64,000 nt of DNA from Chloranthus sessilifolius (taxonomy: Eukaryota; Streptophyta; Magnoliopsida; Chloranthales; Chloranthaceae). The stretch lies in contig CM037591.1 of assembly GCA_021018995.1 (NCBI GenBank), positions 9,554,001-9,618,000 on the forward strand, written 5' to 3'. The notes beneath the pieces were generated by a model that saw only the letters and a list, made by a program, of their open reading frames with translations, did no database searches and had not been told where the DNA came from. A program made the translations under genes and the position numbers. This document shows positions 10,777-22,008 of the stretch, piece after piece (the stretch's first letter is position 1; each line of letters opens with the position of its first letter).

Positions 10777-11209
10777 CTGCTCAGGCACCATAAAATCAAG
10801 CTGGGACCTTAGGCCCATTTTCCGGTACTTTAGGCCCACGTCACGGCGTTAGGCCTGATGCCAGTTGCTGAGGAGGGGATAGGTGAGCACCTCCGAGAAA
10901 GGGAGCGGGCGCCCAGGGTGAAAGTGGTGATATCCCCATACCTGAAAAAGGGGCATGGCACTAGAGCGAGTTAGTAACATAAATGGATCAGTAAAAAAAA
11001 AATGATGAATGGATGATAGTGATAGCAAAAGCAAAGGGGTGAGGAATTACCTCTAGGACGGCCCAAAATCACACGGCAGACTTCGAGTCCCCGGTCGTAA
11101 CCTGGGATAAGTTGTACATCAGCCAGGCGTATCCCACCCCTCCCCAGTCATGCCTGGGAACGTCGCCCCAATTATCCATCACACACAATAAGGCCAGGAT
11201 GACTTGTCC

Positions 11210-11214
11210 CTCGT
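11210..11214. repeat. Left target-site duplication of the Athila-like element
   Basis: CTCGT lies immediately before the LTR start at 11215; CCCGC (24937-24941) lies immediately after the other LTR. Three of five bases match and the two differences are C/T transitions, as expected for an old 5-bp duplication in methylated DNA. Confidence 0.55.
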
Positions 11215-13705
11215 TGTTGCTTCCCCAGCTGTGCTTCCTTTATTTGTTTGTCGTAAAAGAAATTTAAAATCAAAAGAAAACAGGGGATGAAATCAGCACA
11301 ACAGAGAAGTCCTAGACCTGCAAGATACAGGGTCCATTGTGGCAAGTTTTGATAAGTAAGAGTTTGTCCCACAGGGAAAGATGATCTACAACTCCAAGGG
11401 AGCCATCTCTAGTAGTCCCTCCAGATCTGACAACAGATCTAGCAGTCCTTAAGGGAAGGGAGTTTAAGGTCACTTAGTTTATAGATCCTAAGGTAGCCTA
11501 ATGTCTAAACTACAGAAAGGGTTGAGAGAATGGATGGAGTGTGGAAAATAAATATAAAAGGGTGAGAAGTATGTTATTGAGCCTAGATCAGAGGAGTTTT
11601 GTAACTCAGATTTAGATCTGATGTTATAGAAATCCTGTCTAATGGCTACGTTATTGCCACTGAGGAGAAAGAATCCAACCCATCTCTGTGCCATGATTCA
11701 ATCCCTTAAGGTTATAACCTGTCCACTCAAATGGTCACAGACTATCCCATAGGGGAACCACAATCCAGAGATGGGACAAAACAAGTTAATCATTGTAGGC
11801 ATTATTTCATCCAGGCTACCAGTTCAAGAATCCATAGGGAACCTCAACCTCTAAAGTTCTATGTGTGGGGCTAAGGCTGTATAGGACCATGATAGCCCAG
11901 ACACATAGAACCAGCAAGAGATTGAGTACAACCATCGATCTAGCTATCCATTGCTTGAGTGAGGCTACAATGGTTCAGTCACAAGCCTACAATCTCTATA
12001 ACCAGATCAGATCTAACATCTGATAGCGGATCTATACAAATATAGGGAGTCTCGCCTCAGATGCAATCTCCCACTGTGCTAATACAAGCTCAGGTGCAGA
12101 GAAGAAGGATCCATCTTGGATCGGTGGATTAGAATCACCCTAAGGCTATAACCTGTCCACTTGAATGGTCACAGACAATCCCAGAGGCTATCCTCCTCAC
12201 GGAGCCCAAGACAAAATAAGAATATCGCTGCCACCACCATGATCACAAGGCTACCAGCTCAAGCTTCCATGGGGATTTCAGATCTAGTGGGTCCTGTGGT
12301 GGGGCTAAGGCTGTATAGGACCATGATAGCCCAGACACACAGGTCACTTGGATCTGAGTGGCCCTTAGAATCAGTCCTCCATTGCTTTGAATCACAGCCA
12401 AAGCCATGGCGGATCACAAGGCAGCAACCTTGCACAGAGCATCTCACATTCAAACACAAATCTCATAATGTAAAAATCCTATTACAAAACTTCCATTAAA
12501 CTAGTTCAAAATGCATACAAAGACATAGCCAGCAAGTGCTGGACTATAGAGAGAAGGAAAAAGAAAAAGAAATTTACTTACAGCTATAAAAGAAAAGAAA
12601 AAATGATCTCATATCAAATCTCTAAGAGATGAGATGTGTTCCAAGATATCTAAACCTAAGCTAAGTATGGGTTTATATAGCAGTGGTGTGGCGGCACATT
12701 AGGGTTTGGAAATCCTAATTTTAACGATGCCACGTGGCCTAATAGTGATCCTTGGATGCCTCGGGGCGCATGCACGGAGATTTAAGCGTGGGAGTGCATG
12801 CCCTAATCACTGGAAATTCCCAGAAGGTCCTCTACTGATGCGATGGAAGTTGAAGTTCAGAGCTTCACTAGGTAGCTATTGTTTCCCAGACTTGTCGCGT
12901 GGTAGCTCTTGCTCTTCGCGAGGATGGTTTGACATTGAAGCTTCAACCATCGCGAAGTTGCCTTGGTTTGCTCTTCAGGCAGTCGCGCAGTAGAGAATTG
13001 CGCTCTCGTTGGATTGATCTTCGTGAGGATGGATTTGAATAGCGCGAGAACTGCGCGAGCACTTCTCTTCAATGGACTTTACAAGTTTCCTCACGAGGCT
13101 TTAATGAGTTCTGAATTGTGCGAGGTTCCATGTCTTAATTGATCTTCGTGAGGATGGCTCTGTCTTCGCGAGGATGCTTTCTTCTTGAATAGTGCGAGAA
13201 CTGCGTGAGGAGTTCTCTTCTGATATTGCATCCGCATCTCTTGCACGCTACACGAAGAGTCTTCACAGCTCTCCTTAGCCGTTAAAGCGAATGTGCAAGG
13301 TTGAGAGATGCGCTTTGAACCGCATTTAGAGGCTAGCGATGTGTTCTACTCTTGAGCTTCGCGAGAGTTGCGCGAGTTTGTGCTTCTGAAGCTCTTCAGT
13401 CACTCAACTGTGCGAGAAGTTGTTGTGAAGTCTTGGGAAGCTCAGTTGGACTGCGGGAGGCATATTTCTCCTGAATCCTCTAAAGCTTGGGTCAGCTGCC
13501 CGAGGCTCATTTCAGGTCTGGATTCAGAGTCCATCCTTCTGAGGGACTTCTGGTGCCAAAACAGGCTCCTTAGCAAGAATCCTGGCATTATTTCACTGCT
13601 GATTATTACCTACATAAAACACTTAACAAGAACTTATTAGATGGCTAAGGGTCTAATCAAAGGTTAAGTTAAGGGGTGAAAAGTGATACTTTTCAGGTCT
13701 TAACA
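11215..13705 (-). repeat. Athila 3' LTR (left copy)
   Basis: The LTR is 2491 bp and begins TGTTGCTTCC and ends CTTAACA on the + strand. It aligns over its whole length with 22500-24936, apart from a 54-bp net difference near 12250-12305. On the minus strand the U3 contains about a dozen CGCGAG-type words (12890-13505), and a TATA box TATATAAA lies at 12679-12672. Being the 3' LTR of a minus-strand element, its internal side (13706) carries the polypurine tract. Confidence 0.9.
12672..12679 (-). promoter_or_regulatory. TATA box in Athila 3' LTR
   Basis: The minus strand reads TATATAAACCCATACTTAG; the identical box occurs at the same place in the other LTR (23918-23911). Confidence 0.8.
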
Positions 13706-13717
13706 CACCCCCAAACC
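13706..13717 (-). other. Athila polypurine tract (3')
   Basis: The minus strand reads GGTTTGGGGGTG directly before the LTR start TGTTAAG. This is the expected site of plus-strand cDNA priming. Confidence 0.8.
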
Positions 13718-15353
13718 TAATCTTTGCTAGTCCCTTAGCAAAGCTACATTAAATCTACTGTAAAAATTAAATGCCACTTTCGTAGGGAGCACGGATACAT
13801 TTAGCATATGTACCAAGCCTTTTAAACCCCTAGGTGATCCCTAGTGGAGGAGTGAAGTCTCCTGAGGGTTTTCAGTGAAGACACCCATAAACTTCTCAAT
13901 GAAACAGTTAACAAAAGTGCAATATCATCAAGTGAGCAGTCAAGGAGCAGACTTAGTTTACTCTTGAATCAGTAAATATAAAAGAAATTTAATCAATTAG
14001 TTGCACAGTAATTTAAACAGCATAAACTTCTCATGACTGCACAACATTTCCAATCAGTTTACAACCACAGAAAACTGCACAAGTGTGTGCCAGCACTGAG
14101 CTCATCATCAGATCAAAAATTAGATTATAGGTCATACATAATGCATTCAAGATCAGACCCAAAAACTTTCCAGGGCATACTCTCATAAGGGTCTTGTTGA
14201 GGGGTTCACTTTCTCTCAGGCTCAAGAGCAGTTACATCCCCCAAATGGGTCTGTAAGCATGAGCATAGGCAAAGTTCTTAAGTGCTAACATCATTGACAT
14301 ATCCTCACCATAGATTGGATAACTCTTTATCTCCACATGACAGCTCACTCAACTTTGGATCACAAGGGCTTTTAATTAGGCTGGAATGTGGTTTATGGAG
14401 TGGGGTTAAAAATAATGGAAGGTTGAAAAGGGGTTCAAAATTGAGAAATCAGTAGGTGAAAGAGGTGATTCATGACTTCACCTTCTTGATTTTAGCTCCT
14501 TTCTTCTTTGAGATTTTCATATTTGAAGTGATCAGTTTCTTTTCTTGATTTCGATTTTCCAAAAGAAAGTTCCTCTTGACTCCTCTCATACTCCTCTTCA
14601 TTATTACTTTTGTTTCTTTTTTATGTATTTTTCTTCTTGTTTTTGCTTTTCTGAAATGCCACCATGTTCTCAGTTACCATACTGCCAGAATTTTGAGATA
14701 CTTCTTCTTCATTCACCTAATGTTGACCATAGCTAGTCCATCTTCCACTCTTTCTCCTTTACCTTCTAAATTCTCAGAGTGAGGGTAGACTGAATCAGGT
14801 TCATAGGTTCAGGTACAAGTACTCAGGTGTATTTTGAAGAAATTTAGGATTTAAAGCTCAAAGGGGGTATGGACAAGGGCAGTTGCTTTAGGGTTGGTCT
14901 TTTTAGGCTCAAACTGTCCAAGAGAAGGCCTTGATCCTTTCCTAAGTCTCATGAGTGCTGTCAGTTGTTTCAACTTGGAGTTGCCTAACTCCTAGTGAGC
15001 ACAGTGACTCAGCCAGTCCTTAGAACTAGAAGAAATTGCCTTAGTTACTCCTCAAAGAATAGAAAAAATTTTTGTAGGCCCAATTCTCACTGGTTATGGT
15101 CTTCCTTTGAACTTTTAAGTATGTCCTCACCTTTTTCTCTCTCTAATGATTCACTAAGTGCTGATACAAGTGAGTTTCCTTGGTGATCTCATCATGGAAA
15201 TGTGAAATATTAAAGTTTATAATGTCTAAAGTTTGCAGAAATTATAAATTTCTTATTTGTCATGATTCTTAAGTGAACATAGATCCATTTTCATATTACT
15301 CACATGACTCTGCTGCACTTAGGTTAACTATTCCATTGGTAGGGTTTACCTGC
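13718..15353 (-). other. Athila region between extra ORF and 3' LTR, no gene recognised
   Basis: In Athila elements this space can hold an envelope-like ORF. Here only short frames exist, none with a transmembrane or envelope-like pattern that I recognise. The + strand is T-rich at 14510-14700. Any former ORF is decayed beyond recognition or was never present. Confidence 0.6.
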
Positions 15354-15368
15354 CACACCCCCAAACCT
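15354..15368 (-). other. Second copy of the Athila polypurine tract
   Basis: The 15 bases CACACCCCCAAACCT (+ strand) are identical to 13704-13718, which spans the 3' polypurine tract and LTR junction. It lies 1.65 kb inside the element, just downstream (minus strand) of the small extra ORF. It could be a central polypurine tract or a leftover of an older 3' end. Confidence 0.5.
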
Positions 15369-15565
15369 ATGAGGAGCAGTGTCCTCACTGGTTCAAAGTG
15401 AATGTGTAGCAGATATATTAATGGTAAAAAGAAAAGAAAATAACATGGAACAAAACACATAGAAATAACAAAAAGAACAGAAAAAGAAAAAATCTTTAAC
15501 TAAAAACAAAAAGAAAAAAAGTACAAAGAAAAAAAGTAAAATCCTAAGAAGAAGGTGGATAGGGT

Positions 15566-15811
15566 TCAAGAAGATGGAGTCTGGGGAGGTGGTGGGGGAG
15601 GCTGAGTAGGTGGAGGAGAGGAGGGAGATGGTGCTATTTTCCGCTTCTTCATTTGCTTGTCCTTTTTCTTTTCTTCCTTCTCCAGGATGCGCTGGACCTC
15701 CTCGTATTCGTCCCAGAGGAACTGTAGGGGGTCCGGCTCCTTAGGTGGGGGCGGATCCAACCACATCAGATAAAATTTGTTAGGCAGAGCATTAGGCTTA
15801 TCATCCGCCAT
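15566..15811 (-). CDS. Small extra ORF of the Athila element (81 aa)
   Basis: The ATG at 15811 (minus) gives MADDKPNALPNKFYLMWLDP, an acidic/proline segment, then EEYEEVQRILEKEEKKKDKQ and KKRK, and a proline-rich tail PPPTQPPPPPPQTPSS, to the stop at 15566-15568. The middle is a likely helix with a basic, nuclear-localisation-like KKRK. The frame stays open upstream to 15970, but ATG 15811 is chosen because a TATA-like TTTAAATATA lies 70 bases upstream (15890-15881) with a CT-rich leader between. A CGCGAG-type repeat cluster sits immediately further upstream. It is intact, unlike pol. I do not recognise a family. Confidence 0.5.
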   Translation of the reverse strand: MADDKPNALPNKFYLMWLDPPPPKEPDPLQFLWDEYEEVQRILEKEEKKKDKQMKKRKIAPSPSSPPPTQPPPPPPQTPSS

Positions 15812-15880
15812 TGTTAGGACTAGGGCAGGACCGCAAGGGGAGAGGAGAAAGGATGAGATGAATATGAAAGGGGCTCCCTG

Positions 15881-15890
15881 TATATTTAAA
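15881..15890 (-). promoter_or_regulatory. TATA-like element upstream of the Athila extra ORF
   Basis: The minus strand reads TTTAAATATACAGGG, about 70 bases before ATG 15811 and followed by a CT-rich stretch resembling a plant 5' leader. With the CGCGAG cluster upstream it looks like an internal promoter. Confidence 0.45.
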
Positions 15891-16005
15891 GACGAGGATG
15901 GTGGAAGATGAATCGATGTAATAACATCCAAGTTGCCGCAATTAATTGAGATTGAGTTGGGAAATGACAAATTATCGTAATCCAGGGAAATGACAAATGC
16001 ATGTG

Positions 16006-16306
16006 ACTCGCGCAGCCGGGCAAGGGGATCACGAGATAACTGAATCTCGCGATGATGGATGTTGGAGCTTGAAGTGCGCGAGAGACTCTGCAGTATTTGT
16101 TGAAGCTCGTGACAGCAAAATAAATGTTCTATGTGAATTGCGCGAGAGACTCTGCAGTATTTGTTGAAGCTCGTGACAGCAAAATAAATGTTCTATGTGA
16201 ATTGCGCGAGAGACTCTGCAGTATTTGTTGAAGCTCGTGACAGCAAAATAAATGTTCTATGTGAATTGCGCGAGAGCTTCCCAAATCTCAATTTGGAATG
16301 TGCGAG
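16006..16306. repeat. Athila CGCGAG cluster, internal copy (includes 64-bp tandem repeat)
   Basis: The words CTCGCG, TGCGCGAGAG and TGCGAGG recur at about 16007, 16045, 16075, 16140, 16204, 16268 and 16299. The same words fill the U3 of both LTRs. The cluster includes three identical 64-bp units (16076-16139, 16140-16203, 16204-16267), each starting GCGCGAGAGACTCTGCAG. Confidence 0.85.
16076..16267. repeat. Three identical 64-bp tandem repeats
   Basis: Exact period of 64; I see no difference among the three units. A partial fourth (GCGCGAGAG) follows at 16268. This perfect identity contrasts with the decayed surroundings. Confidence 0.9.
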
Positions 16307-16541
16307 GGCTTAGTACCAAACAGGGGCAATACAGGTAGTGCAGCATACTCATAAAAAATATTCAAACAATATGCATTCAATTCGAAAATCAGTAATTCGC
16401 AGAAGAAGAAGAAGAAATCATACCAATCCTACATAAACTTTATCAAGCTCAACATATTCAGACTCCACATAAACACTACAATTTCCTAAAAATTATTGAA
16501 GAAACAAAAGTGGTATAGTACAACATGGACACAACTGTGGG

Positions 16542-17660
16542 TCAGGTAGATGTAGGGGTCCCATGAAAATGAATAGTGTTCATAGGGTCAGCAGGTTTTT
16601 CGATACAAGGCTTAAGCCTCTGACCATTCACTTTGAAGGTCCTCCCAGATTTGGGATCCTTGACTTCCACAGCACCAGATGGGGAAACATTTAAGACAAC
16701 ATAGGGACCTTCCCATCTGGATTTTAATTTGCCAGGAAAGAATTTTAGTTTGAAGTTGAATAACCAAATCTTACCACCAGGTATGAGGCTTTTTCTCAGC
16801 AAGCCCTTGTCAAAGAAAGCTTTGGACCGTTCCTTGTAGATCCTGGCATTGGTGTAACCATCCATCCTCAGCTCATCCAATTCAGACTGCTGCAATGACC
16901 TGTGATGACCAGTAGAAGTTAGGTTCATATTTAAATTCTTAATGGCCCAATAGGCCTTGTGTTCTAACTCTACTGGGACATGGCAAGCCTTACCATAGAC
17001 CAGTCTGAATGGGGACATTCCAATGGGAGTCTTATAGGCAGTCCTATAAGCCCACAGTGCATCAGTTAGTTTATCGGCCCAATCTCTTTTGTCAGTCCTT
17101 ACTGTTTTCTCAAGGATGTGCTTAATCTCCCTATTGGAAATTTCAACTTGCTCACTTGTCTGTGGGTGGTAGGGAGTAGCAATCCTATGGGTCACAGAAT
17201 ATTTCTTGAGCAAGCTCTCGAAATTTCTGTTGCAGAAATGGCTACCCCCATCACTGATAATAGCTCTAGGGGTTCCAAATCTGGAGAAAATATGTTGCCT
17301 TACAAATTTGAGGACCACCTGGTTATCATTGGTTCTTGTGGCAATGGCTTCTACCCATTTGGAAACATAGTCCACTGCCACTAAGATGAACTGATAACCA
17401 TTAGAAGGAGGAAAGGGGCCCATGAAGTCTATACCCCATACATCAAACAGTTCTACAACAAGGATGGGCTACAAAGGCATTGAATTTCTTTTGGACTGCC
17501 CTCCTAATTTTTGACATCTCTCACATGCCTTACAGTGTGTATATGCATCTTTGAATAAAGAAGGCCAGTGAAACCCACACTGCAGGACCTTGTCAGCTAT
17601 TTTTCTCCACTAAAGTGGCCTCCACAGCCATTTTCATGGCACATGGCCAGAATACAGGGG
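16542..17660 (-). pseudogene. Athila integrase
   Basis: A 293-codon open frame (17423-16542) starts [20 protein letters not shown] and contains [11 protein letters not shown] (second catalytic Asp) and [20 protein letters not shown] (catalytic Glu). The first Asp is in WGIDF just upstream (about 17427-17441), in the same frame. The C-terminal part has the GPY/F-like [20 protein letters not shown] module and ends [18 protein letters not shown]. The zinc-binding HHCC region lies upstream at about 17470-17690 (CILAMCHENGCGGHFSGEK) but is broken by stops. The catalytic core is one of the best-preserved stretches of this element. Confidence 0.88.
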
Positions 17661-17663
17661 ATA

Positions 17664-18640
17664 TCACTTTCGGGAATACATCTTCGGATGATTTGGTCTG
17701 CAATACTTGTATAGGCAAGGTTTATCCCAGAAAAAATATTTGACCTTTGAGAAAAATAGGTCTTTGTCCATTTTGGTCCAGTGGGCAAGAATCTTTCCTA
17801 TAACTAGATAATTGACAATGTGTGCAAACCAAGGGACCAAGGATTGGATGGCAAATAATTGCTCATCCGGAAAGGCATCATTTGTAGGACCATCAAGGCA
17901 TTTCTCCAAGACAATTCTGGACAAGTGTTCAGCCACCACATTCCCCACACCCTTTTTATCCTTGATTTTGATGTCAAACTCTTACAGTAGGAGTATCCAT
18001 CTAATCAGCCTAGGCTTAGCATCTTTCTTGGACAATAGGTACTTCAATACTGAATGGTCAGTGAAGATTACAGTTTTAGATCCTAGTAGATAGGCTCTAA
18101 ATTTGTCAACAGCATAAACCACTACCAGAAGCTCTTTCTCAGTTGTGGTATAGTTCAAATTTGAGCTTGACAAAGTGATTTGCTGACATAAGCAATGACC
18201 ACAGGCAGCTTATCCTTTCTTTGGCCCAAAACAGCACCTATTGCCAAGTCTGATGCATCACACATCAGCTCAAAGGCAGGGTATAGTCTGGTGTTTGGAG
18301 TACAAGGGCAGAGGTGAGGCATATTTTTAATGTTTCAAAAGCCTTAAGACATTCAGCAGAAAAGTGAAAGGGCACATCCTGGCAGAGCAGGAGGCACAAT
18401 GGCTTAGCAATTTTGCTGAAGTCCTTAATGAATCTCCTGTAAAATCCTGCATGCCCAAGGAAAGATCTTATTTGTTTGACTATTTTTGGAGGGAGCAAAT
18501 TGGCAATGAGGTCAACTTTGGCCTTGTCTACCTCAAGCCCTTCTTTAGAGACTACATGGCCCAACACAATGCCTTGTGTTACCATGAAGTGGCTCTTTTC
18601 CTAGCTTAAGACCAGATTGGTCTCCTCACATCTTTGCAAA
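17664..18640 (-). pseudogene. Athila RT connection and RNase H (fragmented)
   Basis: 18585-18265 holds GIVLGHVVSKEGLEVDKAKV and IRSFLGHAGFYRRFIKDFSKIAKP, the usual RT thumb/connection. RNase H follows as MCDASDLAIGAVLGQRKD (about 18262-18209, another frame) and at 18173-17982 as NLNYTTTEKELLVVVYAVDKF and VIFTDHSVLKYLLSKKDAKP. 17948-17664 is the RNase H to integrase linker (NVVAEHLSRI). Several stops and frame changes separate the pieces. Confidence 0.8.
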
Positions 18641-19325
18641 ACTAGGCTGAGGTGTTGTAGACACTGGCCAAACCGCCCCTATAGATGTAAAAATCATCCA
18701 TAAAAATCTCCAAAAACTTGTCAATCATATCAGAGAATATGACATACATACACCTCTGAAAAGTGGCTGGTGCATTACAAAGCCCAAAAGGCATCCTTCT
18801 GTAAGCAAAGGTGCCAAAAGGACAGGTAAAGGTGGTTTTCTCTTGGTCTTGAGGATGTACAGGGATTTGGTTGTACCCTGAGTATCCGTCTAGAAAATAG
18901 TAAAAAGTTGTTCCAGCCAACTTATCCAAAATTTGATCAATGAAGGGGAGAGGGAAGTGGTCCTTTCTGGTCTTAGAGTTGAGCTTCCTATAATCAATGC
19001 ACACTCTCTAGCCAGTGGTCTCCCTGGCTGGTCTCAACTCTCAAGTTTCAGTTTTAATCACTGTTATGCCAGATTTCTTGGGCACCACTTGGATAGGTGC
19101 CACCTAGTTAGAATCAGAGATAGGGTAAATCACCCCTGCATCCAGCAATTTGATGATCTCCCTGGGGACCACTTCCTGCATGTGAGGATTTAACTTCCTC
19201 TGCATCTCCCTAGAGGGTAGTACTCCCTCCTCAAGATGAATCCTGTGCATGCAGATTGATACATCTATTCCTCTCAGATCGGCAATGGTCCAACCAATTG
19301 CCTTCTTGTGCTTCCTCAAAACTGT
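18641..19325 (-). pseudogene. Athila reverse transcriptase
   Basis: 19319-19104 encodes HKKAIGWTIADLRGIDVSIC, a classic Athila RT N-terminal phrase, followed by LLDAGVIYPISDS. After stops, 19004-18642 gives CIDYRKLNSKTRKDHFPLPF, YYFLDGYSGYNQIPVHPQDQ, RMPFGLCNAPATFQRCM and the catalytic box FMDDFYIY. The catalytic aspartates are kept, but stops near 19100, 19055 and 18640 break the protein. Confidence 0.88.
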
Positions 19326-19612
19326 TAGTAATTCCTCTTCCTGCTCATTGGTAAGAGAGGAAGAGATGATTACAGGAAGCTTATCTCCTTTCTCAAGGAA
19401 GGCATATTTTAATGTTTCTGGGAGCTTCTTGAGTTCCAGATCAGGAGCTTATTGGGTGGATGGCAAAATTGGTGCATTGGAGGTTGGAGGAAGAGGCAGC
19501 AATGTAGGTTTCCAACTGGAATGCTGCACTGAGCCCACAGAAGACTTCAATGTGGTCATGTCTTTTGGTATCACATCTGGGCTCTCTTCCTCCACCATGT
19601 CCCAAATTTTAA

Positions 19613-20676
19613 CTAAATCCACTCCAGCAGAGTGGGCAATTCTTCTTCTACAATTTCCTCTAGTACATCCACTGCAAAGCTCTCCTCATTGTCCATCTGA
19701 GGGTACTTTGCACCGTTATACACATTCAGCTCAACTTTCATATGTCCAAAAGTTACCTCTATTACTCCAGACCTGCATTGAATGCATGCATTGGCAGTGG
19801 CCAAGAAAGGCCTGCCCAATATAACAGGTATGGGATTTGGGCTATTCTTTACCCATGTCCAAAACTAAGAAGTCAGGTAGAAAACTTATCCACCCCCACT
19901 AAGACATCCTCAACCATTCCCAGAGGTCTCCTCTCAGACCTATCAGCCATCATTAGCACAATGGGGGTAGCTTTTAGCTCCCCCAAACCTAGCTGCAGAT
20001 ATACACTGTATGGCAATAGGTTAACACTGGCTCCAAGGTCTAAAAGGGCTTTTCCAATTGTATGGTCTCCAATTACGCAGGGAATAGTGGGTATCCCTGG
20101 ATCTTGCAACTTCTCAGGCATTGATATGTTAAATAGATAATTCACTGTATCAGTTGCAAAGACCTTTTTGGACACATGGCCTCTAGCTTTTCTCTTTTGG
20201 GTGCAGAGGTCTTTTAGGAACTTTGCATAGGCTGGGACCTGTTTAATTGCCTCAAGCAGGGGCAAATTGATTTTCACATGCCTGAAGGTCTCCATCATTT
20301 CCTCCATCTGGGCATTCCCTTTATCAAAAGGGACAGGACCATCCAAAGCTTGAGGAAATGGCAGTTGAGGTACTGCTGGTCCCTCAACTGCTAGCCCATG
20401 ACTATACTTCTGTTTTTTTCTATTTTCATGTTTTTCCTCCTGCTGAGGCTCAACTACAGCCTCTTTATTTTTCTCCTGCTGCAAGGTGGCAGGCAATTCT
20501 TGGCTTTGTGTTCCAACAACATCTCTATCACGCTCATTTGCATCATCTGTGGAAATGACCTCTGCTGGTCTGTTACCCACCTGATTGTCTATCAGCCTGC
20601 TAGACCTTAGGGTAGTAACAGCATTGGTTCCCCCAAAACTTGAGGAAGCTTCTTGGGTTAATAACTGGGTTAACAA
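19613..20676 (-). pseudogene. Athila gag-pol junction and aspartic protease
   Basis: 20676-19873 encodes a charged linker (QQEKNKEAVVEPQQEEKHEN), then HVKINLPLLEAIKQVPAYAK and FLKDLCTQKRK, conserved in Athila polyproteins, and the protease active site ALLDLGASVNLLPYSVY. Athila proteases normally read D-L-G-A here, so this is not a mutation. It continues MVEDVLVGVDKF and, after one stop, 19819-19613 gives MGRPFLATANACI and an acidic tail. Function: processing of the Gag-Pol polyprotein in virus-like particles. Confidence 0.88.
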
Positions 20677-20989
20677 GGTGGCAACCTCCCTTCATCTCTC
20701 CTAGCCAAGGCATTTGAAATTTGGCTTATCTGTTCTTCCATTTTCTTGATGCTCTGACCATGAGAATTCACAGTCTGAGCCAAGGAACCCAGGTTTTGTA
20801 GTGAGGTCAAGACCTAGTCCTCGAAAGAAGTATTTCTAGGTTGAGATGTGGGTAAGACCAATTGATTTTGTTACTGGTGGGGCTGCTGATGGTGCTGGAA
20901 GTTAGACTTAGGAGCATACCCTTGATTGAACTACTGCTATGGCCTTTGAGGTACAGCCAACATCTACTGGGGCTGCATATAATTGTCTT

Positions 20990-22008
20990 GCCTCCACCTC
21001 AGATTTGGGTGGTCTCTCCATTGGTAACCAGCATTTTGATGCTGGTAACCATATGGTTGTCTGTTGTAGCCTCAGATTGTTGCTGGCCAAAAGATTGTGC
21101 AACAGCAACATGTTCTAAAACCAATTCGAGATATTGCCCTGCAGATGGGCACTCCTCAATTGTGTGCTGTGGGGACTGGCATATCAGACATGCCTCCGCC
21201 ACATGAGCAACCCTTCTGGGTTGCATCACAGTCAGTAATTTGTCAAACTTCATAAAGAGGTTTGCCATCTGTAGCTGCAGGTCATTGTTCCCAGACACCT
21301 CACAAACTTTTCCTCTTGTCAATGCAGCAGGCCCCACTTTTGACTCAGACTCGTGACTAGTTCTTTCCAAGGATAGCTTTTGAAAAGCATTTTCACTAAT
21401 CACCTCAAACAATTCCCATGCCTCATCAACAGTTTTGTGCATGTAAGTGCCACAACAAGAGGCATCAACCATATCTCTACTTTTTTCATCAATCCCATTG
21501 TAGAAACTTTGATCAAGCTACCAGTCTGGGATCTTGTGGTGGGGGCATTGTTTGAGCATTCCCTTAAACCTATCCCAGGTTTGATTAAAATCCTCAGTTG
21601 GGGCCTGGGAAAAAGCAAGAATTGCCTTCCTCAACTGCTAGTTTTGGTCTCAGGGAAGAACTTGGTCAGGAACTTGGTCTGCAGGTCTTTCCATGAAGCA
21701 ATGCTATTGTTGGGAAGAGTGGTCAACCAGGTACTAGCCCTATCCTTCAGAGAGAAGGGAAAGAGTCTGAGTCTAGTAGCCTCAGGTCCCAAACCAGTGA
21801 TATTAAAAGTGGTGCACAAGGCTAAGAACTGGTCAATGTGCTTGTAAGCGTCCTCCTTGCTAAGCCCATGGAAAGAGGGTAGCATCTGGATGATTGAAGT
21901 CTTTATTTCATAATTCCCCTGAACATCAGGGAATTGAATGCTAAAAGGGGAGTTATAGTCATCCGAAGCATTCAACTCCTTGAGAGTTCTGGGTTGTTCT
22001 TCACCCAT
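20990..22008 (-). pseudogene. Athila gag with CCHC zinc knuckle
   Basis: ATG 22008 (MGEEQPRTLKELNASDDYN) starts the gag; frames also extend upstream to 22203 but without a better start. Capsid phrases are IIQMLPSFHGLSKEDAYKHI and RLRLFPFSLKDRASTWLTTL, then ILAFSQAPTEDFNQTWDRFK. A zinc knuckle CLICQSPQHTIEEC (C-x2-C-x4-H-x4-C) lies at about 21195-21154. Stops at 21631-21633 and near 21520 interrupt it. Binds and packages element RNA. Confidence 0.88.

Larger units (their letters stand above)
9602..11214 (-). pseudogene. Antisense plant-mobile-domain (PMD) gene, 3' exons
   Basis: This is the downstream half of a spliced gene cut by the Athila insertion. On the minus strand: exon 3 remainder (11214-11051, NWGDVPRHDWGGVGYAWLMY...FWAVLE) with donor GT at 11050; exon 4 (10941-10777, VWGYHHFHPGRPLPFSEVL) between CAG and GT; exon 5 (10682-10308, DPYLTSPFWDRVVVGAS...); exon 6 (about 10230-9925, Gly/Ser/Pro repeats, acceptor uncertain); exon 7 (9864-9602), ending in a basic tail SSRHRKKSKGASKE. 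The W-containing phrases match the aminotransferase-like plant mobile domain family (MAIN-like). Stops occur in exon 3 (VTGA before FWAVLE), exon 4 and the first codon of exon 5, and exon 7 needs a frame change. No catalytic role is known for the family. Confidence 0.75.

Noticed and set aside
11488-11694. Repeated ORF MAQRWVGFFLLSG in both Athila LTRs
   Set aside because: It appears twice only because the LTRs are duplicates. It is short, with no domain, and lies in the transcribed LTR part without other support.
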